Positions 1 through 8,700 of a DNA stretch of 36,549 nucleotides are shown here, piece by piece (positions within the stretch are counted from its first letter, which is position 1; each line of letters begins with the position of its first letter). A program made the translations under genes and the position numbers. Source of the DNA: a virus; IMG/VR virus record IMGVR_UViG_3300044609_001277, positions 1 to 36,549 of that record; one strand, 5' to 3'. Below the pieces are notes generated by a model. That model was not told the DNA's origin and made no database searches. It worked only from the letters and a program-made list of their open reading frames with translations.

Positions 1-1863
1 AAGGTTTGGTTTAAAAAACAAGATAATAAAAACAATACCTTTGTTCGTGGGTGGAATGTAACCAGAGTTCAGAATAGTGCAATAATTCCAGAGAACAGAA
101 TTCAGATTATTGCTGGTAAAGGCATTATTGATAGGTCTGCAGTATGTGGAGTTTATGTCAGTAATGATAAAAAGTTCTATACTTATACACCATTATTCTA
201 TTCTAGAGATGGATTCTGCGAATCTACTTACTTAGAAGATGAATTAGGTAAGTTTATACTGGGTAGTGTTATTCTAAGTGATGATAGTTATTACTTACAG
301 CAGCAATTTTTATGTGTTTCTCCTGCAAATGATGCTGCATATCAGGTGAATAATGTGTTCTGGACGTATTTTAATCGCCCTGCAGAGAAAAATGAGCTTG
401 ACAGTTGGATTTCTAAGCTTTCTTCATCTGATTTTCTTACCATTCAGAAAGAAATTGTTGATACTGAGAGATTAAAATTAGGAACTCGTACTGTCCAAGC
501 AGTAAAAGACTCTGAATGCGATAACAATGTTACTCCAGACTACTCAAAAGTCTACTATCCGCACAGTGAATTTAAGACTTTTAATGAATATATTGCACCA
601 ATTCAAAATGATACTAACTTTGATCCATGTGTTGATGTAAAAACACCTAAAACTTACAGTAAAGAAGAACTTGAGGGTATCATTACATCAAATTTACAGA
701 ATAGTTTTAATTTTGCAAACATCAATTTACCTGAGGAAATGTACAAACAAGTCATTTCCAATGAAAATTCGCTGCAAAACACTCTATTGAGAGCTATTGA
801 AACTATTGGTGGATCTGTACCAAAGAAAACAACTATTCCAAATCTACCTTCACTGATTGAAGGTGAAGATAAATCTAGTCAAGTATTTAAAACTGAAGCT
901 GCATATCGTATTCCACCTAGATTTAAATCTTTAGAATACGTTATTGAAGACTTTAGTTTTGTTGATGATTCTGCATTATTCCCAGATTCTGATGCCAATA
1001 ACATAGAAATTCAGATCAAATCTATTCCTCGCTGGACGGGCAGCATATCTCCATCAAGTGGAACTGGTTGGCAAGCTAATGTTAATGTTGATGGTGAAGG
1101 ATTTATTACTACAGTAACTATTTCTGCAGTTGCTTTCCCAGCTCCACCAATTGGAGGTAGTACTACTGCATGGGCAGCAGGACCAGTACCAACTACCTTC
1201 TGGCATGGTAATGATACAAACTACCAAGTTACCTTTGATAAAATTTTAAATTTTAGAGTAAATGAAGTCAGCAAAAATCTTTCAAGTGCAGTCAAGAACA
1301 AGGGTAACCCATATATGGATGAACCTCCATATGCAAAGCTTACTCAAGAACTAAAAACATCAGATACTACTATTACTGTAAATAGCACTCATGATTTTAT
1401 TTCTGCTGGGTATTTGATTATTCCAAAATTCATTGTGAAGAAAGATGTGAACCCAGAAACAAGAAATGAGACACTATATCATTATTACCTTGGAGAAGAG
1501 ATTATCTATTATAGAGATAAAACTGAAACTCAATTTTTGCAATGCACAAGAGAAATGTTTGATACCATATCATCATTTGAAAAAACTGCAAACTCAGGCG
1601 ATATTCAATCTGAGGTAACCTATATAATTAAGACTCTTGGATCTGTTAACTGGAAAGATTATGGTGCTCCAGATGGATATGGTGTAGGAACTATCTTCAC
1701 TGCAACATCCGATGGATCTGGAACTACTGAAAGTGGAGAAGTTTTGTTATTTGAAAGTACTTTAACTCCATTCTCAGGTAGTAACTATGCAATTCATAGT
1801 TATCAGAAGAATAATTACTTGTCTCAATTTTGGCCAATTTCAATTCAAAATAAAGCCGTATGA
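1..1863 (+). CDS. Baseplate/tail structural protein with DUF4214-like segment (5' end outside window)
   Basis: The reading frame is open from base 1 with no convincing start, so the gene begins upstream; 620 codons are visible. The first internal ATG (346) falls in the middle of conserved sequence and is not the start. Visible residues about 116-158 (VFWTYFNRPAEKNELDSWIS) resemble the DUF4214 repeat of phage and surface proteins. Residues about 456-520 carry a beta module (TTITVNST, then EEIIYYRDKTETQFLQC) that recurs twice in the gp7-like protein of this window. No lysozyme motif is visible, so I do not call it gp5, although it lies where T4-like phages keep baseplate hub genes. Its TGA overlaps the ATG of the PAAR gene (ATGA), implying coupled translation and a role in the central baseplate or spike. 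Function beyond virion structure is inference. Confidence 0.75.
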   Translation, partial: KVWFKKQDNKNNTFVRGWNVTRVQNSAIIPENRIQIIAGKGIIDRSAVCGVYVSNDKKFYTYTPLFYSRDGFCESTYLEDELGKFILGSVILSDDSYYLQQQFLCVSPANDAAYQVNNVFWTYFNRPAEKNELDSWISKLSSSDFLTIQKEIVDTERLKLGTRTVQAVKDSECDNNVTPDYSKVYYPHSEFKTFNEYIAPIQNDTNFDPCVDVKTPKTYSKEELEGIITSNLQNSFNFANINLPEEMYKQVISNENSLQNTLLRAIETIGGSVPKKTTIPNLPSLIEGEDKSSQVFKTEAAYRIPPRFKSLEYVIEDFSFVDDSALFPDSDANNIEIQIKSIPRWTGSISPSSGTGWQANVNVDGEGFITTVTISAVAFPAPPIGGSTTAWAAGPVPTTFWHGNDTNYQVTFDKILNFRVNEVSKNLSSAVKNKGNPYMDEPPYAKLTQELKTSDTTITVNSTHDFISAGYLIIPKFIVKKDVNPETRNETLYHYYLGEEIIYYRDKTETQFLQCTREMFDTISSFEKTANSGDIQSEVTYIIKTLGSVNWKDYGAPDGYGVGTIFTATSDGSGTTESGEVLLFESTLTPFSGSNYAIHSYQKNNYLSQFWPISIQNKAV

Positions 1864-2183
1864 CAAGACCAATAGCAGCATTAGGAAATCCAGATTCGAT
1901 TTCATTTAGACCATGCTGTGTCTATCCACCAAATATTGTGACTCCTATTGTGTCTACCGTATTTGCCAATGGAAGACCCCGAGCCAAGGCAGGGGACGTT
2001 CTAACCCCTGCACCAGGCTTTCCAGTGTGTCCTGACACAAGCTGTGCCCCTCTTGCAAGGACCATCATTGCACCAAGCAAAGTCTTTGTTAACGGAAGGC
2101 CATCTGGGCACGTAGGGGACTTGACAAATACCGTTTCACCCCGTATAATATTACCTGTTCCCACCAACGTATTCGTGAACTAA
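1860..2183 (+). CDS. PAAR-domain spike-tip protein (T4 gp5.4-like)
   Basis: This 107-aa protein has two related half-motifs, VFANGRPRAKAGD (about residues 33-45) and VFVNGRPSGHVGD (about 75-87), each followed by a Thr/Pro-rich turn, plus Cys residues and a His that could bind metal. This is the arrangement of PAAR-like proteins, which form a metal-stabilised cone on the tip of phage and T6SS spikes; in T4 the equivalent is gp5.4. The size is normal for a stand-alone PAAR protein. The start is fixed by an ATGA overlap with the preceding gene. Base composition differs from the neighbours: by hand count about 48% GC over the gene and about 55% in 1981-2100, against roughly 30% in flanking coding DNA. 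Family assignment is strong; metal ligands are inferred. Confidence 0.88.
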   Translation: MTRPIAALGNPDSISFRPCCVYPPNIVTPIVSTVFANGRPRAKAGDVLTPAPGFPVCPDTSCAPLARTIIAPSKVFVNGRPSGHVGDLTNTVSPRIILPVPTNVFVN

Positions 2184-2184
2184 C

Positions 2185-2328
2185 ATGGCAAAAGCACCTA
2201 GTTTTAACAAGTCTGGATACACACCCGGCAATCCCAAAATGACCCGTCAAGGTCGTTCAAAAAACACTCGACTCTCTGCTACAAGTCGTAATGGTCGGAA
2301 AAAAGCTTATCGAGGTCAAGGTCGTTGA
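2185..2328 (+). CDS. Small basic protein, 47 aa, conserved-type cyanophage hypothetical
   Basis: The ATG begins one base after the PAAR stop codon and runs 47 codons to TGA. The product (MAKAPSFNKSGYTPGNPKM at the start, ending KKAYRGQGR) is very rich in Lys, Arg, Gly and Ser and has almost no acidic residues. It has no membrane segment or hydrophobic core, so it may be disordered or bind nucleic acid or another virion protein. Its stop overlaps the TTG start of the next gene (TTGA). It shares the raised GC of the PAAR gene (about 45% by hand count). Tight spacing on both sides and non-random composition argue that it is real. From memory, similar short basic proteins occur at this place in T4-like cyanophages. 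Function unknown. Confidence 0.7.
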   Translation: MAKAPSFNKSGYTPGNPKMTRQGRSKNTRLSATSRNGRKKAYRGQGR

Positions 2329-2921
2329 TTATATCGGATGACATAATCTGGAGAACATGTCATCCCGAAGATCTTTGGGTCTTCGATAAATTAATACTTA
2401 GTCGGGTTTTAGGTTATATTTGTGGTCCTACTGGACTACAAGTTCCTAAGCCCGATTTTTATTGTGTGCGTCCCATTTCAAATTTCATGGGAATGGGCAG
2501 ATATGCAAGAATAGAATGGATAGACAACTCAACTGAACATTTTCACCCTGGAGAATTTTGGTGTGAAGTATTTACAGGTGAGCATTTGAGCGTTGATTTT
2601 TATAAAACTCAACCAAAGTTAATTATTTTGGGGGAAAGATCTTCTGATAATCCTCTGTATAAATGGGATCGGTGGACCAAAGTAAATAGAACCGTTGACT
2701 TCCCCAGTGTTTTGGGTAAATTAAAGGGTAATTATGAGTGGATAAACTGTGAATTCATAGGAGACAAGCTCATAGAGGTTCATTTTAGGCAAAATCCCGA
2801 TTTTTCTTACGGTAATACTGTAGCTATACCTGTATGGGATGATGAGCTTCTAAAAAGTAAGTCTGAATTTGAATTTGTAAGTGATCCAGACTATTATAGA
2901 AAAGGATTTTATATACAATAA
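2325..2921 (+). CDS. Unknown protein, 198 aa, in baseplate cluster
   Basis: I do not recognise a functional domain. The protein is rich in Trp, Tyr, Phe and Asp, with no signal peptide or membrane helix, and looks like a compact globular protein (IIWRTCHPEDLWVFDKLIL near the N-terminus, HFHPGEFWCEVFTGEHLSVD in the middle). I chose the TTG start at 2325 because the next in-frame ATG (residues FMGMGRY) would remove about 50 residues of continuous sequence, because TTG overlaps the upstream TGA, and because a GAGG lies 9 bases upstream (2312-2315). Its last codons run into a late-promoter-like octamer. It may be a non-structural passenger or an assembly factor; the sequence does not decide. Confidence 0.75.
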   Translation: MIISDDIIWRTCHPEDLWVFDKLILSRVLGYICGPTGLQVPKPDFYCVRPISNFMGMGRYARIEWIDNSTEHFHPGEFWCEVFTGEHLSVDFYKTQPKLIILGERSSDNPLYKWDRWTKVNRTVDFPSVLGKLKGNYEWINCEFIGDKLIEVHFRQNPDFSYGNTVAIPVWDDELLKSKSEFEFVSDPDYYRKGFYIQ

Positions 2922-2924
2922 ATA
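2917..2924 (+). promoter_or_regulatory. T4-late-type promoter octamer (AATAAATA)
   Basis: One mismatch from the T4 late consensus TATAAATA. It overlaps the TAA stop (2919-2921) of the 198-aa gene and lies about 60 bases before the 51-aa gene. By T4 rules transcription would start near 2930, at the foot of a small hairpin. Called by motif and position only. Confidence 0.55.
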
Positions 2925-2929
2925 TCATC

Positions 2930-2949
2930 GAAGGGATAGAAACCCCTTT
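2930..2949 (+). promoter_or_regulatory. Hairpin at predicted 5' end of a late transcript
   Basis: AAGGG (2931-2935) pairs with CCCTT (2944-2948) around an 8-base loop, with a possible outer G-T wobble (2930/2949). There is no T-run after it, so it is not a typical terminator. It begins where the late promoter at 2917-2924 should start transcription, so a 5' stabilising hairpin is possible. The stem is short; moderate to low confidence. Confidence 0.35.
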
Positions 2950-2984
2950 AAAAGTTCTGTTAGACCCATTTTTGGAGAAAACAG

Positions 2985-3140
2985 ATGGCAATGCATCCAA
3001 ATCCCGATAGGGACACCACATATATGAAAACTATGTGGGGAACAACTAGATTAGTTACTGACTATGTTCCTCAAAAAACTCAAAAATTAAAAAAATATAG
3101 TATTGATTACTGTGAATACTTTGAAGATGTATCTAAATAG
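2985..3140 (+). CDS. Small protein, 51 aa, unknown
   Basis: The ATG at 2985 is preceded by GGAG (2974-2977) at good spacing and opens 51 codons to TAG. The product begins MAMHPNPDRDTTYMKTMWG and ends KYSIDYCEYFEDVSK: a polar N-terminus, a Lys-rich middle and an acidic aromatic tail. It has no transmembrane segment and no domain I recognise. It fills the only sizeable gap between the 198-aa gene and gene 25, has its own late-promoter-like octamer upstream (2917-2924), and its stop codon overlaps the next promoter octamer. The ribosome site, promoter and exact filling of the gap favour a real gene; function unknown. Confidence 0.6.
   Translation: MAMHPNPDRDTTYMKTMWGTTRLVTDYVPQKTQKLKKYSIDYCEYFEDVSK
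3132..3139 (+). promoter_or_regulatory. T4-late-type promoter octamer (TCTAAATA) for the wedge operon
   Basis: One mismatch from TATAAATA, overlapping the TAG stop (3138-3140) of the 51-aa gene and 27 bases before the gene 25 ATG. It would give a leader of about 20 bases for the 25-6-7 transcript. The leader shows no clear AGGAG-type ribosome site. Confidence 0.55.
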
Positions 3141-3166
3141 TTTATAACTACTAGTTTTTTACCTTA

Positions 3167-3583
3167 ATGTCCACCGTTTCTCAAGAATTAGGCAAAATTT
3201 CTAGGTCTTTTAAAGACATTAGCTTAAATTTTGGTTTAAATCCAGTCACCAAGGACATTGTGGTGTTAAAAAATGAGGAAGCTATTAAGCAATCAGTTAA
3301 AAATTTAGTTTTAACTAAATTAGGTGAAAGATTATTCAATCCATTAATTGGAACGGATACAACTAGTTACTTATTTGAACTAAATTCGACATTTTCTGCA
3401 ACCTCATTAATTGAAGAAATTGAGACTGTACTTATTACATATGAGCCTAGAATTACACTAGAGAATATTACAGTTAATAATGATGATGATTCTAACGAAT
3501 TTGATGTAACTATAGAATATTTCATAGTTGGATTACCTCCAGTTGTGCAAACCGTAGATTTTATCCTCGTAAGAGAAAGCTAA
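3167..3583 (+). CDS. gp25: Baseplate wedge protein gp25 (gpW/gp25 family, sheath initiator)
   Basis: 138 aa, close to T4 gp25 (132 aa). The family core is visible: EEAIKQSVKNLVLTKLGERL (about residues 37-56) followed by FNPLIG, and the YEPRI motif (about 92-96) that carries the conserved EPR triplet. Known role: gp25 binds the gp6 ring of the baseplate and starts polymerisation of the contractile sheath. It is the first gene of the wedge block 25-6-7-8, as in other T4-like phages. A late-promoter-like octamer ends 27 bases upstream. The sequence before the ATG (CTAGTTTTTTACCTTA) has no clear Shine-Dalgarno, unusual for an abundant virion gene. Confidence 0.96.
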   Translation: MSTVSQELGKISRSFKDISLNFGLNPVTKDIVVLKNEEAIKQSVKNLVLTKLGERLFNPLIGTDTTSYLFELNSTFSATSLIEEIETVLITYEPRITLENITVNNDDDSNEFDVTIEYFIVGLPPVVQTVDFILVRES

Positions 3584-3586
3584 TAA

Positions 3587-5767
3587 ATGGAACTACCTAC
3601 TATCTCTGCATTAGAATTCGATCAAATCAGAGAATCCATTAAAAATTTCATCAAAACTAAAACTGACTTCAAAGACTATGACTTTGAAGGGTCCAATTTA
3701 TCCATGTTGGTGGATGTATTGGCATATAACAGCATGTATTCGTCATATAATATTAATATGGCAGCAAATGAATTAAATTTGGATACTGCTGTTCTTCGTG
3801 ATAATGTAGTTTCACATGCAAAAAAACTTGGATATACTCCAAATTCATATGTATCCGCAAAAATTAGCTATAATATTACTGTAAACAATGTTTCTCAATA
3901 TCAATCTGTAAATTTAACCCCAGGACCTATTTTCTCAGTAACTCAAAATAATAAAAATTACACATTTATTCTTAGAAATGAAATTACTAAGGATACTCAA
4001 GGCAATAATAGTGTAACATTTGAAAATGTAGAGGTTCAGGAAGGAGCTGAGTTTTCAATTAGGTATACTGTAGATGAATCTAATGAAAATCAGAGATTTT
4101 TTGTTCCAAATAATTATGTTGATGCAGAATCTATCAAAGTTTATGTAATTTCAGATCCTGCAACAAATTTAGAAGTAGAGTACCAGAAAAAACTTAGTAT
4201 TGTTGGAGTTGGCGCTGCAGATAGAATCTTTTTTGTAGAAGAAGTTCAAGATCAAAAATATGAGATAGTATTTGGGGACGACGTAATTGGTAGAAAGCTC
4301 CAAAATGGAGAGATTGTAGTCGTAAATTATATCGTATCTAGTGGTTCGCAATCAAACAATATTTCTACATCAGAATTAAAATTTATTGGATCTACCATCG
4401 GTTATAATCTTGGAGTTGGTACTCCAATTGGCACAGTAAATGTAGTTCCAACTGCACTAGCAACTAAAACAGATGGTGGATCTGAATTTGAGCCAATTAG
4501 ATCTATCAAGTATAGGGCACCACGTTATTATGCTGCACAACAAAGAGCTGTAGTGGTCAGTGACTATGAAAGTATTTTACAAAATATCTATCCTAATGCA
4601 GATTTAGTCCGAGTTGTGGGCGGAGAAACCAAATCACCACCAGAATATGGTAAAGTTTTCATTTCTATTAAGCCTAAAGTGGGCTCATCTATCTCAACCA
4701 TAGAAAAGAAGAGAATTAAAGACGAAATTCAACCATATACAGTGGGTTCTATCACTCCAATTATAGAAGATGCTATAGCATTTTATATTGAACTTTATAT
4801 TAAAATTATTTTTGATGAAGCAAAATCTAGAAGGACTACATCTACTTTAATTAGTGCTGCTAGGCAAATTATTACAGAATATAATTTAGATGATGAATTT
4901 AAAAATTTTAATGGTGTATTTTCATCATCTAAATTAATTTGTTTATTGCGAGATATTGATCCAAATATTAAATTTGTCATTCTAAAAGCATTATTTAAAA
5001 GATCAGTTACACTAGTTGAGAATATATTCTATAAGTATAAATTAAAATATTACACAAAATTAAAATATAACATCCAAACAAAATATACTTTAATCAGTGA
5101 TCCATTCTGCCTAAAAGGTTTCAATGAACCAGTATTTTTAGGTGCGTTTGGAAATGATTTTTCTGGGTGTGATCAAGATAACAATATTTACTTATTAACT
5201 ACTAGGGAAAGAGTTATTGGTATAGTAGGAACAATTAATTATGAGACTGGAGAAGTAGAATTTTCTATTACTTCCTGCCAAGATACTCCAATAAATATTT
5301 ACGTTATTCCTGAAAATGCTGATATCACCACTGGTGCTGATACATATCCAACTACAGAATTAATTGATATTGAATTTATTGGTACTAATAATACTACACC
5401 AGATGATTTTGATACCACTCAACCACTACCAATTCCATCCGTATTGAATCCAAGTCCGTATCCATCTGGCGATCCGTTTGGCACAGATCCTGTAACAAAT
5501 GTTCCCGGAACAACTGTAACAAACCCAGATGGAAGTGTCACCACCGTAGCTGATGATGGAACTGCAACTACTACAAATCCAGATGGAAGTGTTACGGTAG
5601 ATCAGCCAACTGACTTTATTGATGAATGCCAAAAAATATATAATAAAATTGAAGCCCAAGGATTTACAGATAATGAAAGTGAACAACGACTTATTCAGCT
5701 CGGTTGTCCACCACCAGATCAAAATATTGAAGACTTTACTCCAGTTATTCCAGATACCTGCTCATGA
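3587..5767 (+). CDS. gp6: Baseplate wedge protein gp6 (baseplate J-like) with a variable C-terminal tail
   Basis: 726 aa against about 660 in T4. The N-terminus (LPTISALEFDQIRESIKNF, then SMLVDVLAYNSMYSSYNIN and ELNLDTAVLRDNV) is the conserved gp6 start, and residues about 304-365 (YRAPRYYAAQQRAVVVSDYE) form the baseplate J-like core. gp6 dimers join the six wedges into the inner ring that drives contraction. The last ~120 residues (from about 607) differ: low complexity, rich in Pro, Thr, Asp and Gly, with a repeated NPDGSVT and then a Cys-containing helical end. This tail is probably an added, variable extension. The start ATG lies 3 bases after the gp25 stop; the stop overlaps the next gene as ATGA. 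Confidence 0.95.
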   Translation: MELPTISALEFDQIRESIKNFIKTKTDFKDYDFEGSNLSMLVDVLAYNSMYSSYNINMAANELNLDTAVLRDNVVSHAKKLGYTPNSYVSAKISYNITVNNVSQYQSVNLTPGPIFSVTQNNKNYTFILRNEITKDTQGNNSVTFENVEVQEGAEFSIRYTVDESNENQRFFVPNNYVDAESIKVYVISDPATNLEVEYQKKLSIVGVGAADRIFFVEEVQDQKYEIVFGDDVIGRKLQNGEIVVVNYIVSSGSQSNNISTSELKFIGSTIGYNLGVGTPIGTVNVVPTALATKTDGGSEFEPIRSIKYRAPRYYAAQQRAVVVSDYESILQNIYPNADLVRVVGGETKSPPEYGKVFISIKPKVGSSISTIEKKRIKDEIQPYTVGSITPIIEDAIAFYIELYIKIIFDEAKSRRTTSTLISAARQIITEYNLDDEFKNFNGVFSSSKLICLLRDIDPNIKFVILKALFKRSVTLVENIFYKYKLKYYTKLKYNIQTKYTLISDPFCLKGFNEPVFLGAFGNDFSGCDQDNNIYLLTTRERVIGIVGTINYETGEVEFSITSCQDTPINIYVIPENADITTGADTYPTTELIDIEFIGTNNTTPDDFDTTQPLPIPSVLNPSPYPSGDPFGTDPVTNVPGTTVTNPDGSVTTVADDGTATTTNPDGSVTVDQPTDFIDECQKIYNKIEAQGFTDNESEQRLIQLGCPPPDQNIEDFTPVIPDTCS
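5522..5596 (+). repeat. Short repeat (NPDGSVT) in the gp6 tail
   Basis: The segment coding NPDGSVTT at 5522 recurs as NPDGSVTV at 5576, exactly 54 bases (18 codons) later, separated by a Thr/Asp/Ala linker. It lies in the low-complexity C-terminal extension of gp6, outside the conserved fold. Confidence 0.7.
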
Positions 5768-8700
5768 ACAGTTTAAAGGAAAAGATTGTAGATATTTCTA
5801 CATTAATTGAACGTCAGCTCCCATCCTTTGTAGCAGAAAGTAATCCAAAATTTGTATCTTTTCTAAGTTCATATTACGAATCGCAAGAATCTAGATATGG
5901 GTACCTGGATGTTGTAAAGAATTTTATTGAATATTATAATATTGGATATTACCATCCAAATAGGTTAATAGAATCTACATTATTATCCACATCCATAAAT
6001 GCATCCAGCACTACAATTTCTGTAGATAGCACTATAGGATTTCCAGAAAAAAATGGATATGTGTCAATTGATGATGAAATTATATTCTACAGAACAAAAA
6101 CTCAGACTCAGTTTGTAGACTGCGTTAGGGGAACTAGTGCATTTGTATTAGAAAATAGTCCATTTAATCAAATTTCATATAATACTGGTTCTGCGGCAGA
6201 ACAGCATACTTCTCGCACAAAAGTTATTAATCTTGGGTACTCCTTTGTCATGGAGTTTCTCAGAAGAATTAGATCAGAAATATCGCCAACATTACCAGAA
6301 GTATTAACTGAAGAACTTAATATATCTTCATTTTTAAAGAATATTAAATCCTTTTACTTATCGAAGGGAAGTGAGCAATCTCATCAATTATTTTTCCGAA
6401 TTTTATTTAATGATAAAAAGTTAAAATTAAAACTAGTTCCTGGTGGAAAGGATGCAAAAATTGAAATTTTAAATTATGGTGGAGATATTAGTGCATTTCA
6501 ATTAGTTTCTGGGGGATTAAATTATTACTATGAAGTAGATAACTTATCAAATTTAGTATCTCCCCCAATAATTGATATTCTTGGTTCTGGGACTGGATCA
6601 CCTAATCAACTTAATCAAGTTCCAACCAGTGCTCAAATGGTTGTCACTGGAATGAATTCATCTGGAACCATTACTTCAGTTCAAGTTGTTAATGCCGGAC
6701 AAAATTATATTGGTCCAATTACTGCAAGAGTTAGAGATAGATCTTTTACACAGGGACAAAAAATAATTAATCAAAATGCAAATGGTGTTACAACTGGATC
6801 CGCCAGAGTAGATAGTTGGGATCCTAGAGCAGATGAATTATTATTGACTGAAATTATTGGTTATTTTAGAATCGGAGATAGAATTATTGGAGAAGGCGGG
6901 GAAAACCCAAGATCTTTTATTGCAAAAGCATATCCAATCACAGACATTAATAAAGAAGGAAATCCATCTATTGAGACTATTTCACAAGATCCTACAGTAG
7001 AGTATCCCAAAAATTATTTAATTAAACCTTCTGCTGCGACTTATTATGAGAAGAAAGTAATTAGGTGTGAGTTACTGCAGGATTATAGTCCAATCAAAAA
7101 TCTTGATAATGTTGATTTTATTGAATTAGTTCAATCAAGAGATATCACAAATAAGATTCCAGGAACTTCATTAGATATTTCTGAAATTACAAGAGTAAAA
7201 GATAATGTGTATGAATTTGAAATTGATACTAAATTAAATTATAAAAAACTATACTTACCTTCTTCAACTACTACCACTCAGTCAACTATTGTAACTAGTT
7301 CATCAAGTTCTACAATTACAGTAAATAGTACATTTAATTTCCCACAAAAGAAAGGAAGATTATTTGTAAATAATAAAATTATTCGTTATGAAAGCAGGAC
7401 ATCCACTCAATTTATAAATTGTACTTTAACGACTCCTGGCTCATTAACAGTATCTGCAAATACTAATATATTTCTATATGGTAGAGAATGTTTGACTGCC
7501 GGAGAAGTAAGTTATTTCATCAAAGGATATGTGAATGGAGATAGAAATACAACTCCTATTATCTTTAGATTACATGCGTTGCCATCTCAGCCCATTATTG
7601 CGGATGGCGGATCACTATATCATACTAATGTCTTTGAATTGAATCCAGAAACAACCTACAAACTAAACAAAACTGTATTAACTGCAAATAAGTACAATTA
7701 TGGTGAGATTAATTCAGTAATTATTGAAAATAAAGGAATTAATTATAAAGTAAATGACAAATTAGTAATAAACAATGATGGAAACTTAGGAAGTGGCTTT
7801 AATGCACAAATTGCTAGTGTCGAAGGAAAAGCTATTTCATCATATCAATTATCAACTATCAATGAAAGAGCTGTTATCACATTTACGACTAGTGCTCCAC
7901 ATGGATTAGCGACTAAAGATAAAGTAAAATTTAATAATTTTTTAGATACTCAAACTGTGTACAGCATAGTTTCATCTACACAATTTTCTATTGAAAATGT
8001 ATCAAATCTTAGTGCTATAACTATAGCTGGATTGACTTATATTACAAATTCAAGAACAGCAAGTGGATCAATAGATAAAATTATAATCACAAACAAAGGA
8101 AAAAATTATTCTAGTTTACCCGAAGTGACTGGAATTTTGACTCAAAATGGATATGGTGCATTAATACAATTAAATTCAGATAATATTGGAAAGATTAGTA
8201 AATTTGAATATTCATCAATTGGAAATGAGTTAATTGGCAACAAACTTACACAATATCCAGTTGTAATGCCAACAACTGCAAAGATAACTAATAATTTTCA
8301 AATTGCTAGTATTTTAGTTAAAAGTGGAGGATTAAATTACAATTCAATTACGGATGTAGTAAAAGTTAATGGAGTAGTAGATCCTAATTGTCAATTTAAG
8401 GTAATTACTTCATCTGGTATTGTTACAGAAGTTCAAGTTATTAAAGGGGGATTCAATTTTAGTTCTATTCCAACAATAACCATTGATAGTGCTTTTGGAG
8501 TTGGTGCTGTTCTAGAAGCAAAAATTAAAAGAAAAATCTTAGAAGAAAATGATATATTATCATTCGTGTCCAATGGTTCTAGTGTTACATGTAGAGTAAT
8601 TCATTTTGATGTCCCATCATCTACTGTAGAGTATTATCCAGTTTCTGGAACTATTTCTGAAAATGATATTGTATACACTAAAGATGAAAATGTTTATGGA

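Noticed and set aside
346-1863. Start of the first gene at the ATG/GTG near 346
   Set aside because: The same frame is open back to base 1 with protein-like sequence, so the start is upstream of the window.
1922-2167. 81-aa open frame opposite the PAAR gene
   Set aside because: The PAAR frame has recognisable motifs and coupling to its neighbours; the reverse frame has neither.
3140-3160. Possible terminator before gene 25 (AACT-ACT-AGTT followed by T residues)
   Set aside because: The stem is only 4 bp with AT pairs and lies inside the short leader of gene 25; too weak to call.
5405-5600. CRISPR-like or integration-linked direct repeat in the gp6 tail
   Set aside because: The repeat is in frame, only two copies, and explained as a protein-level NPDGSVT duplication.
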